A stretch of 64,000 nucleotides of DNA from Myxococcota bacterium (GTDB taxonomy: Bacteria > Myxococcota_A > UBA796 > JAFGLY01). The stretch lies in NCBI GenBank assembly GCA_024276675.1, contig JAJRWT010000115.1, forward strand, positions 62,001 through 126,000. Reading direction: 5' to 3'. The notes under the pieces were generated by a model, which had not been told where the DNA came from, searched no databases, and was given only the letters and a program-made list of their open reading frames with translations. The position numbers were made by a program, and so were the translations under genes. Shown in pieces: positions 51,818 to 60,798 of the stretch (positions are counted from its first letter, which is position 1; each line of letters starts with the position of its first letter).

Positions 51818-52716
51818 CAGGCCACCTCCATACCCTGCTGCTCCAACAGACGTTCCAGCAGGGGCCTCGTGGAGACAAAGTGCCGTTGCAGGCCGAGCTT
51901 GGACGGTGCAATACCCAGGGCCAGGCCAACGAGCTGGGTGATGTACAGGATGGGAAGCTCGCCGGCCCGGCCCGGGGCCCCGTGCTGACGGGAGCGATTG
52001 ATGGCAGCCTGTCTGAAGTCCAGGTTGGAGTGGCACATGGGGCATGCCACCACCACCGCCCGTGCCCCACTGGCCCGTGCGTCGTTCAATATTGCGTGCC
52101 CCAGTCGCACCACCGACCCCAGCCGAGACAGCGAAAGCCCCGCGCCGCAGCACGTCGTGCGCTTGTTCCATTGCAGCGACACGGCACCGGTGGCATCCAC
52201 CACCTGCTCCATGCTTGTGGGAGCCTCTGGATCATCGAAACCGGTCACCTTCGAAGGACGGACCAGCAAGCAGCCATAATAGGATGCCACCTTGAGCCCG
52301 GCCAGGGGACGCACGGTTCGTTGGCTGATTCTGGGGAGCAGTTCCTGGAGGATCTCCACGACGTTTACCACCTGGACCGAGTTGCGGAAGGGGCGCCTCA
52401 GCACCACGCCAACCTCGCGGGCCAGCGCCTGGTCTCGCCCCAGTTCGAAACGAGCGTTGGAGAGACGCCCATAGCAGGCAGCACAGGGGGCCAGTACGCG
52501 GGTCATTTCTTCCGCTTCGGCCAGGGCCAGGTTGCGAGCGGGCAGCGCCACGCCCAACAGGTGATTGGTGGCATGGGCCGAGGAGGCACCGCAGCAAGAC
52601 CAATCGGGGATTTCGTCCAGTCCGAGATCCAGGACGCTGGCAACGGCCTTGAGGCTCTCTTCGTACTCGCGCGCCGTCGCGTGGACGGAACATCCTGGGT
52701 AGTAGCCGATGTTCAT
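51817..52716 (-). CDS. hdrB: Heterodisulfide reductase subunit B (HdrB)
   Basis: The 299-residue protein has two CCG-type domains for the noncubane [4Fe-4S] clusters: DWSCCGASSAHATN, then LAPCAACYGRLSN, and later ASYYGCLLVRP, TTCCGAGLSLSRLG and CPMCHSNLDFR. HdrB is the site of disulfide reduction (CoM-S-S-CoB in methanogens; DsrC-like or other disulfides in bacteria). ATG 52716 has AGGAAT upstream. It lies between hdrC and hdrA and is translationally coupled to hdrA. Confidence 0.88.
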   Translation of the reverse strand: MNIGYYPGCSVHATAREYEESLKAVASVLDLGLDEIPDWSCCGASSAHATNHLLGVALPARNLALAEAEEMTRVLAPCAACYGRLSNARFELGRDQALAREVGVVLRRPFRNSVQVVNVVEILQELLPRISQRTVRPLAGLKVASYYGCLLVRPSKVTGFDDPEAPTSMEQVVDATGAVSLQWNKRTTCCGAGLSLSRLGSVVRLGHAILNDARASGARAVVVACPMCHSNLDFRQAAINRSRQHGAPGRAGELPILYITQLVGLALGIAPSKLGLQRHFVSTRPLLERLLEQQGMEVA

Positions 52717-52777
52717 CGGTATTCCTGGGTTTTGGAAGACAAGGCAACCAGATTGCAAAAGACAGGGCAGAAGCGTG

Positions 52778-53383
52778 TCAACGGCGGCTCCCCAGGTATC
52801 GCAGTGAATCCGCCACACCGGAGCCCACCTGGGCTCCACACGCGTTGAAGATCCTCTGGACATCCGCTATTCCACGAAGCTTGCGTGGAGTGAGTGCCAG
52901 CTTTCCACGAGCGTACAGCCCTGGGGCGGTGGTCATGTCGTCCATGAGGGCTCCGCTGCGCACCTTGTAGCCCATGACCAGCCCCATCTCGAAAACCCGG
53001 CCATTCTTACGGATTTGAGCCAGGAATGCCTGGTGCATGGCGCGAATACGCACTGGGAGGAGGGCCGGATCCCGTTGAACGACCATCTCCCTCAAGGCAT
53101 CCAGAACAGTTGCCGGCTCGCAGTCCATGGGGCACCTGGCAGAGCAGGTTTCGCAGGTGAGGCACAGCCATATGGAAGAATCACGAAAGATCCGTTCCCG
53201 ACGGTCGAGCTGTACCAATCGCATAATCTGCCCGACCTTGATGGGCATTTCAGCGGACATGGGACAACCGGCGGTACACTTGCCGCACTGGTAGCAGCGC
53301 GCCGGATCCCTGCCCACGCGTTCCAGAACCTGGCTGGCCAGAATGGGCCGCTGTTCATCCGTGGGATCCATCTTGGCGTCCAT
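52778..53383 (-). CDS. hdrC: Heterodisulfide reductase subunit C (HdrC)
   Basis: The 201-residue protein carries two [4Fe-4S] motifs, CYQCGKCTAGCPMS and CLTCETCSARCPMDCEPA. They pass electrons between HdrA and HdrB. It is the first gene of the seven-gene hdrCBA-flxDCBA run, so the operon promoter should lie in the 270 bases before DegT. ATG 53383 has no strong ribosome site; ATG 53371 is an alternative start. The C-terminus is helical and lacks other motifs. Confidence 0.87.
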   Translation of the reverse strand: MDAKMDPTDEQRPILASQVLERVGRDPARCYQCGKCTAGCPMSAEMPIKVGQIMRLVQLDRRERIFRDSSIWLCLTCETCSARCPMDCEPATVLDALREMVVQRDPALLPVRIRAMHQAFLAQIRKNGRVFEMGLVMGYKVRSGALMDDMTTAPGLYARGKLALTPRKLRGIADVQRIFNACGAQVGSGVADSLRYLGSRR

Positions 53384-53654
53384 GGTGGGGGCCCCCTGTG
53401 TGCAAGATCTGGGTTTGGCACGAACTGGGTCGGGTCCTGGAGGGAGCCAGGATCACAGGCTGCCGGCCAGGGTTTGCCCCTTATCACAAACAGAGCCGGT
53501 TGTGCAGTACTCGCCGGCACCTGAGATCATGCCCGACGGAGTTCTGCTCCCCGGTGATGCCTGGTTCTCTTCGATGGAATGAAGTTGTTTCCACGCAAGC
53601 CGGTTAATATGCTCTGCTCTCGAATGTGATTTACACTACCAAGGACATGGACCA

Positions 53655-54908
53655 ATGGCACTTGGAAAGATACCACGCTTCAGCCCCAGCTTTTCCTCTG
53701 CTGAGCTGCTCACCGTGATGGCCTCGCTCACCCGCAGAGGTGACGAACGAGCCGTGATCAGCCAGTTTGAACACGAGTTCGCCTGCTACATCGGGACCAG
53801 GCACGCCACAATGGTCCCCAGCGCACGCTACGGTTTCCACCTCATCCTTCGAGGCCTGGGCCTGAAACCTGGTGACGAGGTGATCGTTCCCGCGCTCACG
53901 TACTGGGCAATTCCAGCCATGGCCGTAGCGGCGGGCTTAAAGGTCGTCCCCGTGGACATCGGCCCCCACACCCACGTGATGGATCCCGCTGCCTTCCAGG
54001 CAGCCATCACTAAGGACACCCGGGCGGTCGTTCCCACGCACCTGTTTGGCACACCGTGCGACATGCCCCGAATAATGGAGATCGCCCAACAAAAGGGCAT
54101 ACACGTAATCGAAGATACGGCCCAGGCCACCGGCGCCCGCGTCCGGGGTCGGCGCGCAGGCAGCTTCGGCCACGCATCCTACTTCACATTCGGGCTCACC
54201 AAGAACATGACCACCCTCTCCGGCGCCATGGTCACCACCGACGACGACTCCCTGGGGGAGTTTCTCCACGCCGAGATGGCCTCCGCCAGCCCTGCCCCGG
54301 TGTTGCGTGCCCTCAAAGAAACAATGGTGGGCTCAGCCATGATGATGGCCACTCATCCACTCATCTACCCCTTCACGGTCCATCCCATGGTGGTGCTGGG
54401 CAACCGGTTGGGAAAAGACCCGATTCACGAGCGATTCGGAGAAGAGGAGCGGCGCTACGACACCATTCCCACCCATTATCAGCGCTCCCGCCCACGGGCG
54501 GTGCAGGCAGCGGTTGGCCTGAAGCAGCTCACCCGCATCGAGAAGCTGAACGGGGCACGCATAGCCAACGGTCGCTTCCTGGACGAGCACCTGGCCAATG
54601 TACCTGGACTTGGTGTGCCCACCTACCCGCCGGGCACCGAGCCCATCTACATGAGCTTCGTGGTGCATCACCAGCGGCGCGATGCCCTGGCCACGGCTCT
54701 ACGCACCCGTGGCGTGGATACCACCATCGGCTACATGTCCAACTGCGCCCAACACCCCCTGTTTCCCGAGCTGCGAAGGGACTGCCCCAACACCGCCATG
54801 GCCATGAGAGAGCTTCTCCACATACCAGTCCACCCCAACCTCACCCGCAAGGATCTCACGCACATGGTAGAAGCCGTCCGGGCCGCCTGTCTCGAGGTCC
54901 GCGAATGA
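53655..54908 (+). CDS. DegT/DnrJ/EryC1/StrS-family aminotransferase
   Basis: The 417-residue protein has the fold type I PLP pattern: SARYGFHLILRGLGLKPGDE, VIEDTAQATGARVRG with the Asp of the PLP ring, and ASYFTFGLTKNMTTLSGAMV with the Schiff-base Lys at about 183. These enzymes aminate keto sugars or related carbonyl compounds. The expected sugar-biosynthesis neighbours are absent; the partner gene is a radical SAM protein that overlaps it by four bases. Its real substrate is thus unclear. AAGGAC lies before ATG 53655. Confidence 0.82.
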   Translation: MALGKIPRFSPSFSSAELLTVMASLTRRGDERAVISQFEHEFACYIGTRHATMVPSARYGFHLILRGLGLKPGDEVIVPALTYWAIPAMAVAAGLKVVPVDIGPHTHVMDPAAFQAAITKDTRAVVPTHLFGTPCDMPRIMEIAQQKGIHVIEDTAQATGARVRGRRAGSFGHASYFTFGLTKNMTTLSGAMVTTDDDSLGEFLHAEMASASPAPVLRALKETMVGSAMMMATHPLIYPFTVHPMVVLGNRLGKDPIHERFGEEERRYDTIPTHYQRSRPRAVQAAVGLKQLTRIEKLNGARIANGRFLDEHLANVPGLGVPTYPPGTEPIYMSFVVHHQRRDALATALRTRGVDTTIGYMSNCAQHPLFPELRRDCPNTAMAMRELLHIPVHPNLTRKDLTHMVEAVRAACLEVRE

Positions 54909-56083
54909 GACCCAGTCTGCGAAATGCTCTGCATCTGGGGCACGCGGCCCTGACGCGCCGGACTCCCGTATACGTTCACTACGGTATCACCCACCGCTGC
55001 AACCTCACATGCCGAATGTACGGCATATGGCGCTTCGGAAACCAGGACGAAGAACTGACCCTGCCCCAGATCGAAACAATGGCGGCTCGCCTGCACCAGC
55101 TTGGCGTGGTGCAACTGGCCATCGGCGGCGGAGAACCCTTCATTCGTCCCGACCTGCCCGACATCATCCGCGTGTTCGTAAAGGCAGGTCTGAACCCCCG
55201 AGTACTCACCAACGGCGTTGGGATAGGCCCAAGAGACATCGAGGCCTGCATAGACACCGGCCTTCGAGCCTTTTCAGTCTCACTGGACTCCCTCCACCCG
55301 GCCCGCTTCGACTACATCTGCGGAATGGATGGTGCCTGGGAAAAGGTCGTGCGCAACATGACCGTGATGGCGCATCTCCTCAAGGGCACTCGGGCACTTC
55401 CCACCATCAACTGCGTGGTGAGCCACCTGAACCTGGACGAACTGCCGGACATGGCCCATTTCGCGAGAGACCTGGGTTTCGCCATCAGCTTCCTGCCCGT
55501 GGAACTCCTGGATGATCCCGGGCAAGGCGCCAGCAGTTGGGAGGATCGCTTCGTCCGCCACCAACCCGACATGCGCATCCCCGTGGATGAACAATCGGCC
55601 AGGCAGGTTGCGGAGCGCGTGGACCGGGCCTATGGCGCAATCCTCAAGCTGAAACGTCACGGCTTCCCCATCCTCAACTCCACCCCCTACCTGGAAGCCA
55701 GCCGCAGCTATCTCAAGACCGGCAAGTTCCCTGCCGAGGGCTGCGACGCTGGGCGCTTGTACTTTTCCATCGCACCCAACGGACAGTACACCATCTGCCA
55801 TCGCACCCAGCATAGGCACATGCACATTCTGGACGACGGCTTCGAAGAATACTTCCATTCTGCCGAGTACGAACACCGTCGCATGCAGGAAGCCGCCAGT
55901 TGCACAGGCTGCATGCGAGCATGCTGGATCGACACCTCGTACATGTTCCGCACGCTGCAGGGGCTCATGGAGATCACACAGCTCCAGCTCCGTTCCCGCA
56001 CCGCTTCGCCGCTGACCTGGGAGCAGGCCCGTACCTGGGCCCGCTACGACCTCATACCCGGGGGCGTTGCCGGAAACGAGTAG
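54905..56083 (+). CDS. Radical SAM/SPASM-type protein with a Cys-to-Tyr change in the cluster motif
   Basis: The 392-residue protein shows the radical SAM core: ITHRCNLTCRMYGIW, IGGGEPFIRPDLPDI (GGE motif), VSLDSLHPARF, and a C-terminal cysteine set resembling SPASM (CDAGRLYF, TICHRTQH, CTGCMRACWID). The first motif should be CxxxCxxC; here Cys32 and Cys36 are present, but position 39 is Tyr (TAC, 55019-55021). The [4Fe-4S] cluster that cleaves SAM would lack one ligand, so normal activity is doubtful. Translation is coupled to the aminotransferase gene (ATGA). The reaction is unknown. Confidence 0.78.
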   Translation: MRPSLRNALHLGHAALTRRTPVYVHYGITHRCNLTCRMYGIWRFGNQDEELTLPQIETMAARLHQLGVVQLAIGGGEPFIRPDLPDIIRVFVKAGLNPRVLTNGVGIGPRDIEACIDTGLRAFSVSLDSLHPARFDYICGMDGAWEKVVRNMTVMAHLLKGTRALPTINCVVSHLNLDELPDMAHFARDLGFAISFLPVELLDDPGQGASSWEDRFVRHQPDMRIPVDEQSARQVAERVDRAYGAILKLKRHGFPILNSTPYLEASRSYLKTGKFPAEGCDAGRLYFSIAPNGQYTICHRTQHRHMHILDDGFEEYFHSAEYEHRRMQEAASCTGCMRACWIDTSYMFRTLQGLMEITQLQLRSRTASPLTWEQARTWARYDLIPGGVAGNE

Positions 56084-56121
56084 CTGTTTCCCAATCTTTC
56101 AGCAACCGCCAGAACCCTCGA

Positions 56122-56211
56122 AGCCGTCGGGAAAGATCATTCCTGGTGCGGAGCGCCCCTTGTTCGGCGCCCCTGGCCCGGCAGCCTTGGACAGCCCTTT
56201 TCCCGACGGCT
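56122..56211. repeat. 13-bp perfect inverted repeat in a convergent gap
   Basis: AGCCGTCGGGAAA at 56122-56134 is exactly complementary to TTTCCCGACGGCT at 56199-56211, with a 64-base GC-rich spacer. It lies between the convergent radical SAM and outer-membrane protein genes. A related TTTCCCGACGGCTC stands at 6452-6465 beside another convergent stop. No flanking direct repeats were found. Confidence 0.55.
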
Positions 56212-56303
56212 CCCAGTGGGGCGAACAAGCAGGTTCCGACGGCCGCTGGCGGCCATGGCCACGAGAGTGGATAAACGGGGCTCTTTTCCGGGTGGCAACC
56301 TCT

Positions 56304-57236
56304 TCACAGGCTCCCCAGCTTTTCGGGCTGCATTCCAACGCGCAACCCCAGGCCGTGCCAGATGGGGACGGGGTCATCGGCGGCCCTGTCGGTCCAGGCA
56401 TCGACGCGAAGGCCGTAGTCCAGAGACAAGGTGTCGCTCTCGATGGATATTCCAGCGGTGAGAGCGGTCAGGCCCTGGCCGGAGGCGTGATAGAGACCGA
56501 AACGAAAGGGCAATCCCACCGTGGGAACGAGCCTGGTCCCCAGCGAGATTTCGGGCGATTCCGGAGGCAGGGGCAGCAACAAGTCGACTGACAGTGAAAA
56601 CGGTTCCACTGGTTGCCACTTCAAACCCGCATCCAGCCAGGGCATACTCTCGATGCCCTGTGAATCTCCCGAAGCCACGGCGAATGAGCCTCCGGCCGCC
56701 ATGGTCAAGGTCTGCTGAGGCATGGCCGCCACGCTCATGCCCAGGCGAAAACCCTGCTCGGTGCCGGAGACATCGGCCGTGCGCCACCAACCCAGGCCAC
56801 CCAGGCCCAACGAGACCCGGTTGTCTGGAGAAGCATATGCCAGGCCCAGAACCACCTGCTGTGAATGCCCGGTGTTTTCCAGGGTGCTGCCTTCCTGTGT
56901 CCAGCCCGGAAGCTGGGAGCTGTCCAGTTCCAGGTCACCGAAATACGTGTAGCGCCAGGCCATGCCCAGGGTGACGGCGCTGGTGCTGGAGTCCACGGCC
57001 GAAACCTGCAGGCCCTTGTCGGCACCTGGCAGGATGAAGCCCTGAAAACTGAAGGCGTAGGCGTCTCGAAGACCCAATGTGGCCGGCGAAAGCTGGATGT
57101 TCACATGATCGCGGGGATCGGCGCGGGATGCACCGCCCATGCCCTGGGATTGGGCCGTGGTGAGAGCAAGGGTGTCGCCGAAAGCCTGGGTTCCTGCTGG
57201 CAGAGCTTGGGAAGAGAGCGTTGAAAGCAACAACAC
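56304..57236 (-). CDS. Outer-membrane beta-barrel protein, start uncertain
   Basis: From about residue 20 the product reads ALTTAQSQGMGGASRADPRD and LSPATLGLRDAYAFSFQGF, like PorV/FadL-related outer-membrane proteins. Alternating strands follow to the end (ISLGTRLVPTVGLPFRFGLY, TLSLDYGLRVDAWTD). The hydrophobic stretch VGVLVLLLSTLSSQALP is the likely signal peptide. No ATG lies close before it; GTG 57236 is one candidate, and a CTG start slightly upstream is possible. The frame stays open to 57806, but that extension includes the palindromic element and is not protein-like. Substrate unknown. Confidence 0.65.
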   Translation of the reverse strand: MLLLSTLSSQALPAGTQAFGDTLALTTAQSQGMGGASRADPRDHVNIQLSPATLGLRDAYAFSFQGFILPGADKGLQVSAVDSSTSAVTLGMAWRYTYFGDLELDSSQLPGWTQEGSTLENTGHSQQVVLGLAYASPDNRVSLGLGGLGWWRTADVSGTEQGFRLGMSVAAMPQQTLTMAAGGSFAVASGDSQGIESMPWLDAGLKWQPVEPFSLSVDLLLPLPPESPEISLGTRLVPTVGLPFRFGLYHASGQGLTALTAGISIESDTLSLDYGLRVDAWTDRAADDPVPIWHGLGLRVGMQPEKLGSL

Positions 57237-57508
57237 GAGAACTCCGACCAGCCCTTGGATATGCCGTCCAGGGAAGGAAAACAGAAGGCACGGCGCCCCC
57301 CGACGGCTCCTGTGTCCGGCAAGAGCACAACTGGCCCAGCAAAAAGCCGATCCAGCGCGCCTTGCTGCGTTGCTTGTCACTCGCACGTTCACGATGCTCC
57401 TGGCAAGTTGGTCCCTGCCAGGTGGCCGTCGTGCACAACCAGCGCCAGCCGCACGGCGACACGAAGCGTACCGATGGACCGAATCGTGGCCAGCGGCGCT
57501 CCGAGGTA
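57237..57508. other. Gap upstream of the outer-membrane protein gene
   Basis: These 270 bases should include the outer-membrane protein promoter and the left flank of the palindromic element. Several open frames cross it on both strands, but none has a ribosome site plus family resemblance. A decayed gene cannot be ruled out. Confidence 0.3.
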
Positions 57509-57670
57509 GTTCCCATCCGGAAAGTGCGGACCGAGCAGGAGCGAGTCGCTTTCGAGCCAGGTGCGTCCGGGCAACCCGCCGGAATAGCAGCGCTATTTCA
57601 AGTGGTTGCCCGGCGCGCCTGGCGAAGGAATGGGCCGCTCCTGCGATGGGAGCAGTTTCCGGATGGGAAC
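57509..57670. mobile_element. 162-bp nested palindrome with flanking direct repeats, MITE candidate
   Basis: The element starts GTTCCCATCCGGAAA (57509-57523) and ends with its exact complement (57656-57670). Inside, four further arm pairs nest: 57535-57543 with 57636-57644, 57556-57565 with 57614-57623 (one G-T mismatch), 57567-57576 with 57604-57613, and 57583-57588 with 57592-57597. The whole folds into one long hairpin. GAGGTA directly flanks both ends (57503-57508 and 57671-57676), as a target-site duplication would. No transposase is encoded; a structured RNA is the other reading. Confidence 0.6.
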
Positions 57671-57792
57671 GAGGTAGATTCGGCAGGCGTGACAGCTTCG
57701 TGGGTGCGTGCCTGGACGCCACCGACACCACGCGGTCTTTCCGGGGCGAACCCCCACAAGGTAATCCCAGGTTCATGGTCAATCGGCAGCCC

Positions 57793-57821
57793 TTGCGTAT
57801 TATCATGGAACCTACTACTAT
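57793..57821 (+). promoter_or_regulatory. Predicted promoter upstream of the DksA/TraR gene
   Basis: TTGCGT (57793-57798) and TACTAT (57816-57821) are 17 bases apart, a sigma70-type pair. The start site would be near 57828, 68 bases ahead of the ATG. It begins 116 bases after the direct repeat that closes the palindromic element. Assigned by eye only. Confidence 0.4.
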
Positions 57822-57895
57822 GATGCGGTTTCATTGACGGATGACCCCTCAACGGGCCGAAAACATCCTATATCGGTTATTGGAAGGAGAGCCCC

Positions 57896-58261
57896 ATGGA
57901 AAAAGTCAAACTGGAGTTCTTCCGCAAGTTGCTGGCGGACCGCCTCGAATCACTCCTCGCCGAAGCAGGCGCAACAATCGGGGATCTTACAGACGACAAA
58001 GAGCATCTTGCCGACGATCTCGATCTGGCCACCATGGAATCCAACCGCGATTTCCAGTTGAGGATCCGTGATCGGGAACGGGCATTGATCCACAAGATCC
58101 GAGATGCAATCCGTCGCATCGATGAAGGCGATTACGGAATATGTATGAACTGCGGAGCCGAAATCAGTGAACGTCGACTCATCGCCAGACCAGTGGCCAC
58201 CCACTGTATCGACTGCAAGACCGAAGCCGAACAGTTGGAACGGCGCTCCCGCAGTTTCTGA
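57896..58261 (+). CDS. DksA/TraR-family zinc-finger protein
   Basis: This 121-residue protein has an N-terminal coiled coil (LEFFRKLLADRLESLLAEAG), an acidic loop region (DDKEHLADDLDLA) and the C-terminal DksA/TraR zinc finger GICMNCGAEISERRLIARPV...CIDCK with all four cysteines. DksA-type proteins enter the RNAP secondary channel and with ppGpp control stable RNA and amino acid promoters. The coiled-coil tip acidic residues needed for function appear present. AGGAG precedes ATG 57896. The priA gene begins 18 bases after its stop. Confidence 0.87.
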   Translation: MEKVKLEFFRKLLADRLESLLAEAGATIGDLTDDKEHLADDLDLATMESNRDFQLRIRDRERALIHKIRDAIRRIDEGDYGICMNCGAEISERRLIARPVATHCIDCKTEAEQLERRSRSF

Positions 58262-58279
58262 ACCAAATCCGCATTCTGC

Positions 58280-60781
58280 ATGACCACCGAGCAAGAGGCC
58301 ATCTACGCTCGTGTGGCCGTGGCCGCGCCCGTGGATCGATTGCTCACCTACTCCGTACCTTCTGCCATGCAGGAGCGGATCGGTCCAGGGCAGGCCGTGT
58401 CCGTAGACCTGGGCACGCGCGCAGTCACAGGCTGGGTTGTGGATCTTTGCAAAAACACGGATTTACCAGCCGAAAAGCTTAAACCCATCCGAAGGCTGTT
58501 GGACCTCAGGCCGCTGCTCAACAAGGAAATGCTCCGCTTCCTGCAGTGGAGCGCGGACTATTACCTGGTGGGGCTGGGAGAGATGATCCATGTGGCGCTG
58601 CCCTCACCTGCCAGAAACAAGACCAGGGCAATCATCCTCCCTGGCTCCAATGCCTCCGACGCCATCTTGCAGCGACAACTGCCGGAGCCACACGCGATGG
58701 TGCTGCGCGAGCTGCTTCTTCGCCCGGGCCTGACCCTTCGGGGCCTTTCCCATCGCTTGTCCGACGAAATGCCCGCAGAGGCCGTTCGACGTTCCGTGGC
58801 ATACCTGCAGAAGAACCACCTTGCCAAATCCACGACGGTGGCCATCAAAGGTCCTCGCGACACGCTGAAGATCGTCAGGACTACCGGATCACTGCCACCT
58901 GGCCCGGATGAGTCATCGGCAGACGGCACGATGCCCCCGGAGACCACGCCCCCACCTCTCCCCTCCAGGGCACCGAGAATGCGGGCCGTGATGGCAAGGC
59001 TCACGGAAGCACGCGGGGAGATGGAGCTGGGGCAACTCCTGAAACTGGAGGGCATGGGAGCCAGGCAGGTCATAGAAAGGCTCAAGCGCAGGGGACTGGT
59101 GGAAGTGATCCAACGGGAACGCAGCGACCCCGTGCAAGCCGGCGTGCTGAGCGGCGCGTCCACCGAGCCCCTGCAGCCCACTCCGGAACAGAAGAAAGCA
59201 ATAGACACCATCGAGGTATCATCGCAGGGCGTTTTTCTCCTTCACGGTATTACGGGATCCGGCAAGACCGAGGTCTACCTGCAGGTGACCGCCCGGGTAT
59301 TGGAGTCCGGTCGACAGGTCCTGGTCCTGGTACCTGAAATCGGCTTGACACCACAACTCGTGGGCAGGTTTCGTGCCCGATTCGGAGACAGCGTGGCAGT
59401 GCTCCATTCTCATCTCACGGGAACCCAGCGCCTCCGCGAGTGGCGAAGGGTCCGCTCGCAGGCCGCCAGGGTGGTTGTTGGCACGCGCTCGGCCCTGTTC
59501 GCACCATTTGTCCGACTCGGACTGTTGGTGGTGGACGAGGAACAGGACGACTCCTACAAGCAGGACGATGGAGTCCGCTACAACGCCAGGGATCTCGCGG
59601 TGGTACGAGCCAGGATGAACGGCTGCAAGGCACTGTTGGGCTCTGCCACACCTTCCATGGAAAGTCTCCGAAACGCCATCACAGGCCGATACCATCTCCT
59701 GGAACTTCACGAACGGCCCAAGGCAGGGCCCCTGCCTTCTCCCGAGGTGGTGGACCTCAACCAGGAACCACGGAGCCCCGATGGCAGGGTTCCCTTGATC
59801 TCTGGCTACCTGCACCAGGCGCTTGAAGACACCCTGGCCAGTGGCGCCAAGGCCATCCTTCTCTACAACCGCCGCGGCTATGCCAACGTCGTCCAATGCC
59901 CCGACTGTGGTGGGCGTTTCACATGCCCAAGCTGCGGAATTTCCCTGGTTTTGCACAAGGCCATGGGCCGCCTCTCCTGCCATTACTGCGGCTTCAGGCG
60001 CCAGATGCCCCCATCCTGCCCCTTTTGCCCCGGGAAACTGGAAATCCTCGGTCACGGCACCGAACGTACGGCGGAAGTCCTTGCGGCAACCTTCCCCGAC
60101 GTGCCCATCGGAAGAATGGACACCGACACCACCAGGAGCCGTGGCGCACATCATCGCATTCTGGAAGCATTCCAGGCGGGAGACATCCGCCTGCTGGTGG
60201 GAACCCAACTGGTAGCAAAGGGTCACGACTTTCCCGACGTGGGCCTGGCAGCGGTTGTGGGGCTGGATCACATATTGACACTCCCAGACTTTCGCTCATC
60301 GGAGCGCACGTGGACGCTGGTAACCCAACTGGCGGGGCGGGCGGGCAGAGGCGCTGAACCTGGCAGAGTGATCGTACAGACCCACCATCCGGACCACTTC
60401 GTCTTCAAGAACATCGACGACCCCATTGCTTTCTACCGCCAGGAAGCACGACAGCGACGAGTGCTGGGCTACCCGCCCTTCACGCGCCTGGTGATGTTGA
60501 AGATCGAGGGCGTGGACCAGAATGCCACCTACAAGACCGCCTACGATCTGGCCAGGAACCTGCGGGATTCCCGTCCCCCGAGCCGCCTGGTGGATGTCCT
60601 GGGGCCAGCGCCTGCCGCCATCCCCAGGCTGGTGGGGCGATGGAGATACCAGGTCGTGCTGCGTGGCCACGAAATCCGTGGCTTCCGCCAATGGTTGCGG
60701 TCACGCGCAGCCCAGATCAAGAAAGCCCGTTCCCGTGGAGTGCGGATTCACATCGACGTGGACCCACGCATGCTCTTGTAA
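58280..60781 (+). CDS. priA: Primosomal protein N' (PriA helicase)
   Basis: The 833-residue protein shows the PriA layout: N-terminal 3'-DNA-binding domain (1-110), a winged-helix/variable region, the helicase core with GITGSGKTEVYLQV (Walker A), VVDEEQDDSYKQDDGVRYNA (DEEQ box), and the zinc-binding insert CPDCGGRFTCPSCGISLVLH plus CHYCGFRRQMPPSCPFC. ILGHGTERTAEVL and TQLAGRAGRG follow, then the C-terminal domain. It restarts replication at stalled forks. The spacing to the DksA-like gene suggests one transcript. The length is slightly above the 730 typical, due to a loop near 200-260. Confidence 0.92.
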   Translation: MTTEQEAIYARVAVAAPVDRLLTYSVPSAMQERIGPGQAVSVDLGTRAVTGWVVDLCKNTDLPAEKLKPIRRLLDLRPLLNKEMLRFLQWSADYYLVGLGEMIHVALPSPARNKTRAIILPGSNASDAILQRQLPEPHAMVLRELLLRPGLTLRGLSHRLSDEMPAEAVRRSVAYLQKNHLAKSTTVAIKGPRDTLKIVRTTGSLPPGPDESSADGTMPPETTPPPLPSRAPRMRAVMARLTEARGEMELGQLLKLEGMGARQVIERLKRRGLVEVIQRERSDPVQAGVLSGASTEPLQPTPEQKKAIDTIEVSSQGVFLLHGITGSGKTEVYLQVTARVLESGRQVLVLVPEIGLTPQLVGRFRARFGDSVAVLHSHLTGTQRLREWRRVRSQAARVVVGTRSALFAPFVRLGLLVVDEEQDDSYKQDDGVRYNARDLAVVRARMNGCKALLGSATPSMESLRNAITGRYHLLELHERPKAGPLPSPEVVDLNQEPRSPDGRVPLISGYLHQALEDTLASGAKAILLYNRRGYANVVQCPDCGGRFTCPSCGISLVLHKAMGRLSCHYCGFRRQMPPSCPFCPGKLEILGHGTERTAEVLAATFPDVPIGRMDTDTTRSRGAHHRILEAFQAGDIRLLVGTQLVAKGHDFPDVGLAAVVGLDHILTLPDFRSSERTWTLVTQLAGRAGRGAEPGRVIVQTHHPDHFVFKNIDDPIAFYRQEARQRRVLGYPPFTRLVMLKIEGVDQNATYKTAYDLARNLRDSRPPSRLVDVLGPAPAAIPRLVGRWRYQVVLRGHEIRGFRQWLRSRAAQIKKARSRGVRIHIDVDPRMLL

Positions 60782-60798
60782 CTTCCCCCCTGTGAGCC

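Noticed and set aside
57237..57806. Open reading frame extension upstream of the outer-membrane protein
   Set aside because: It runs through the palindromic element and its composition is unlike protein. The barrel gene needs only the signal peptide at about 57236.
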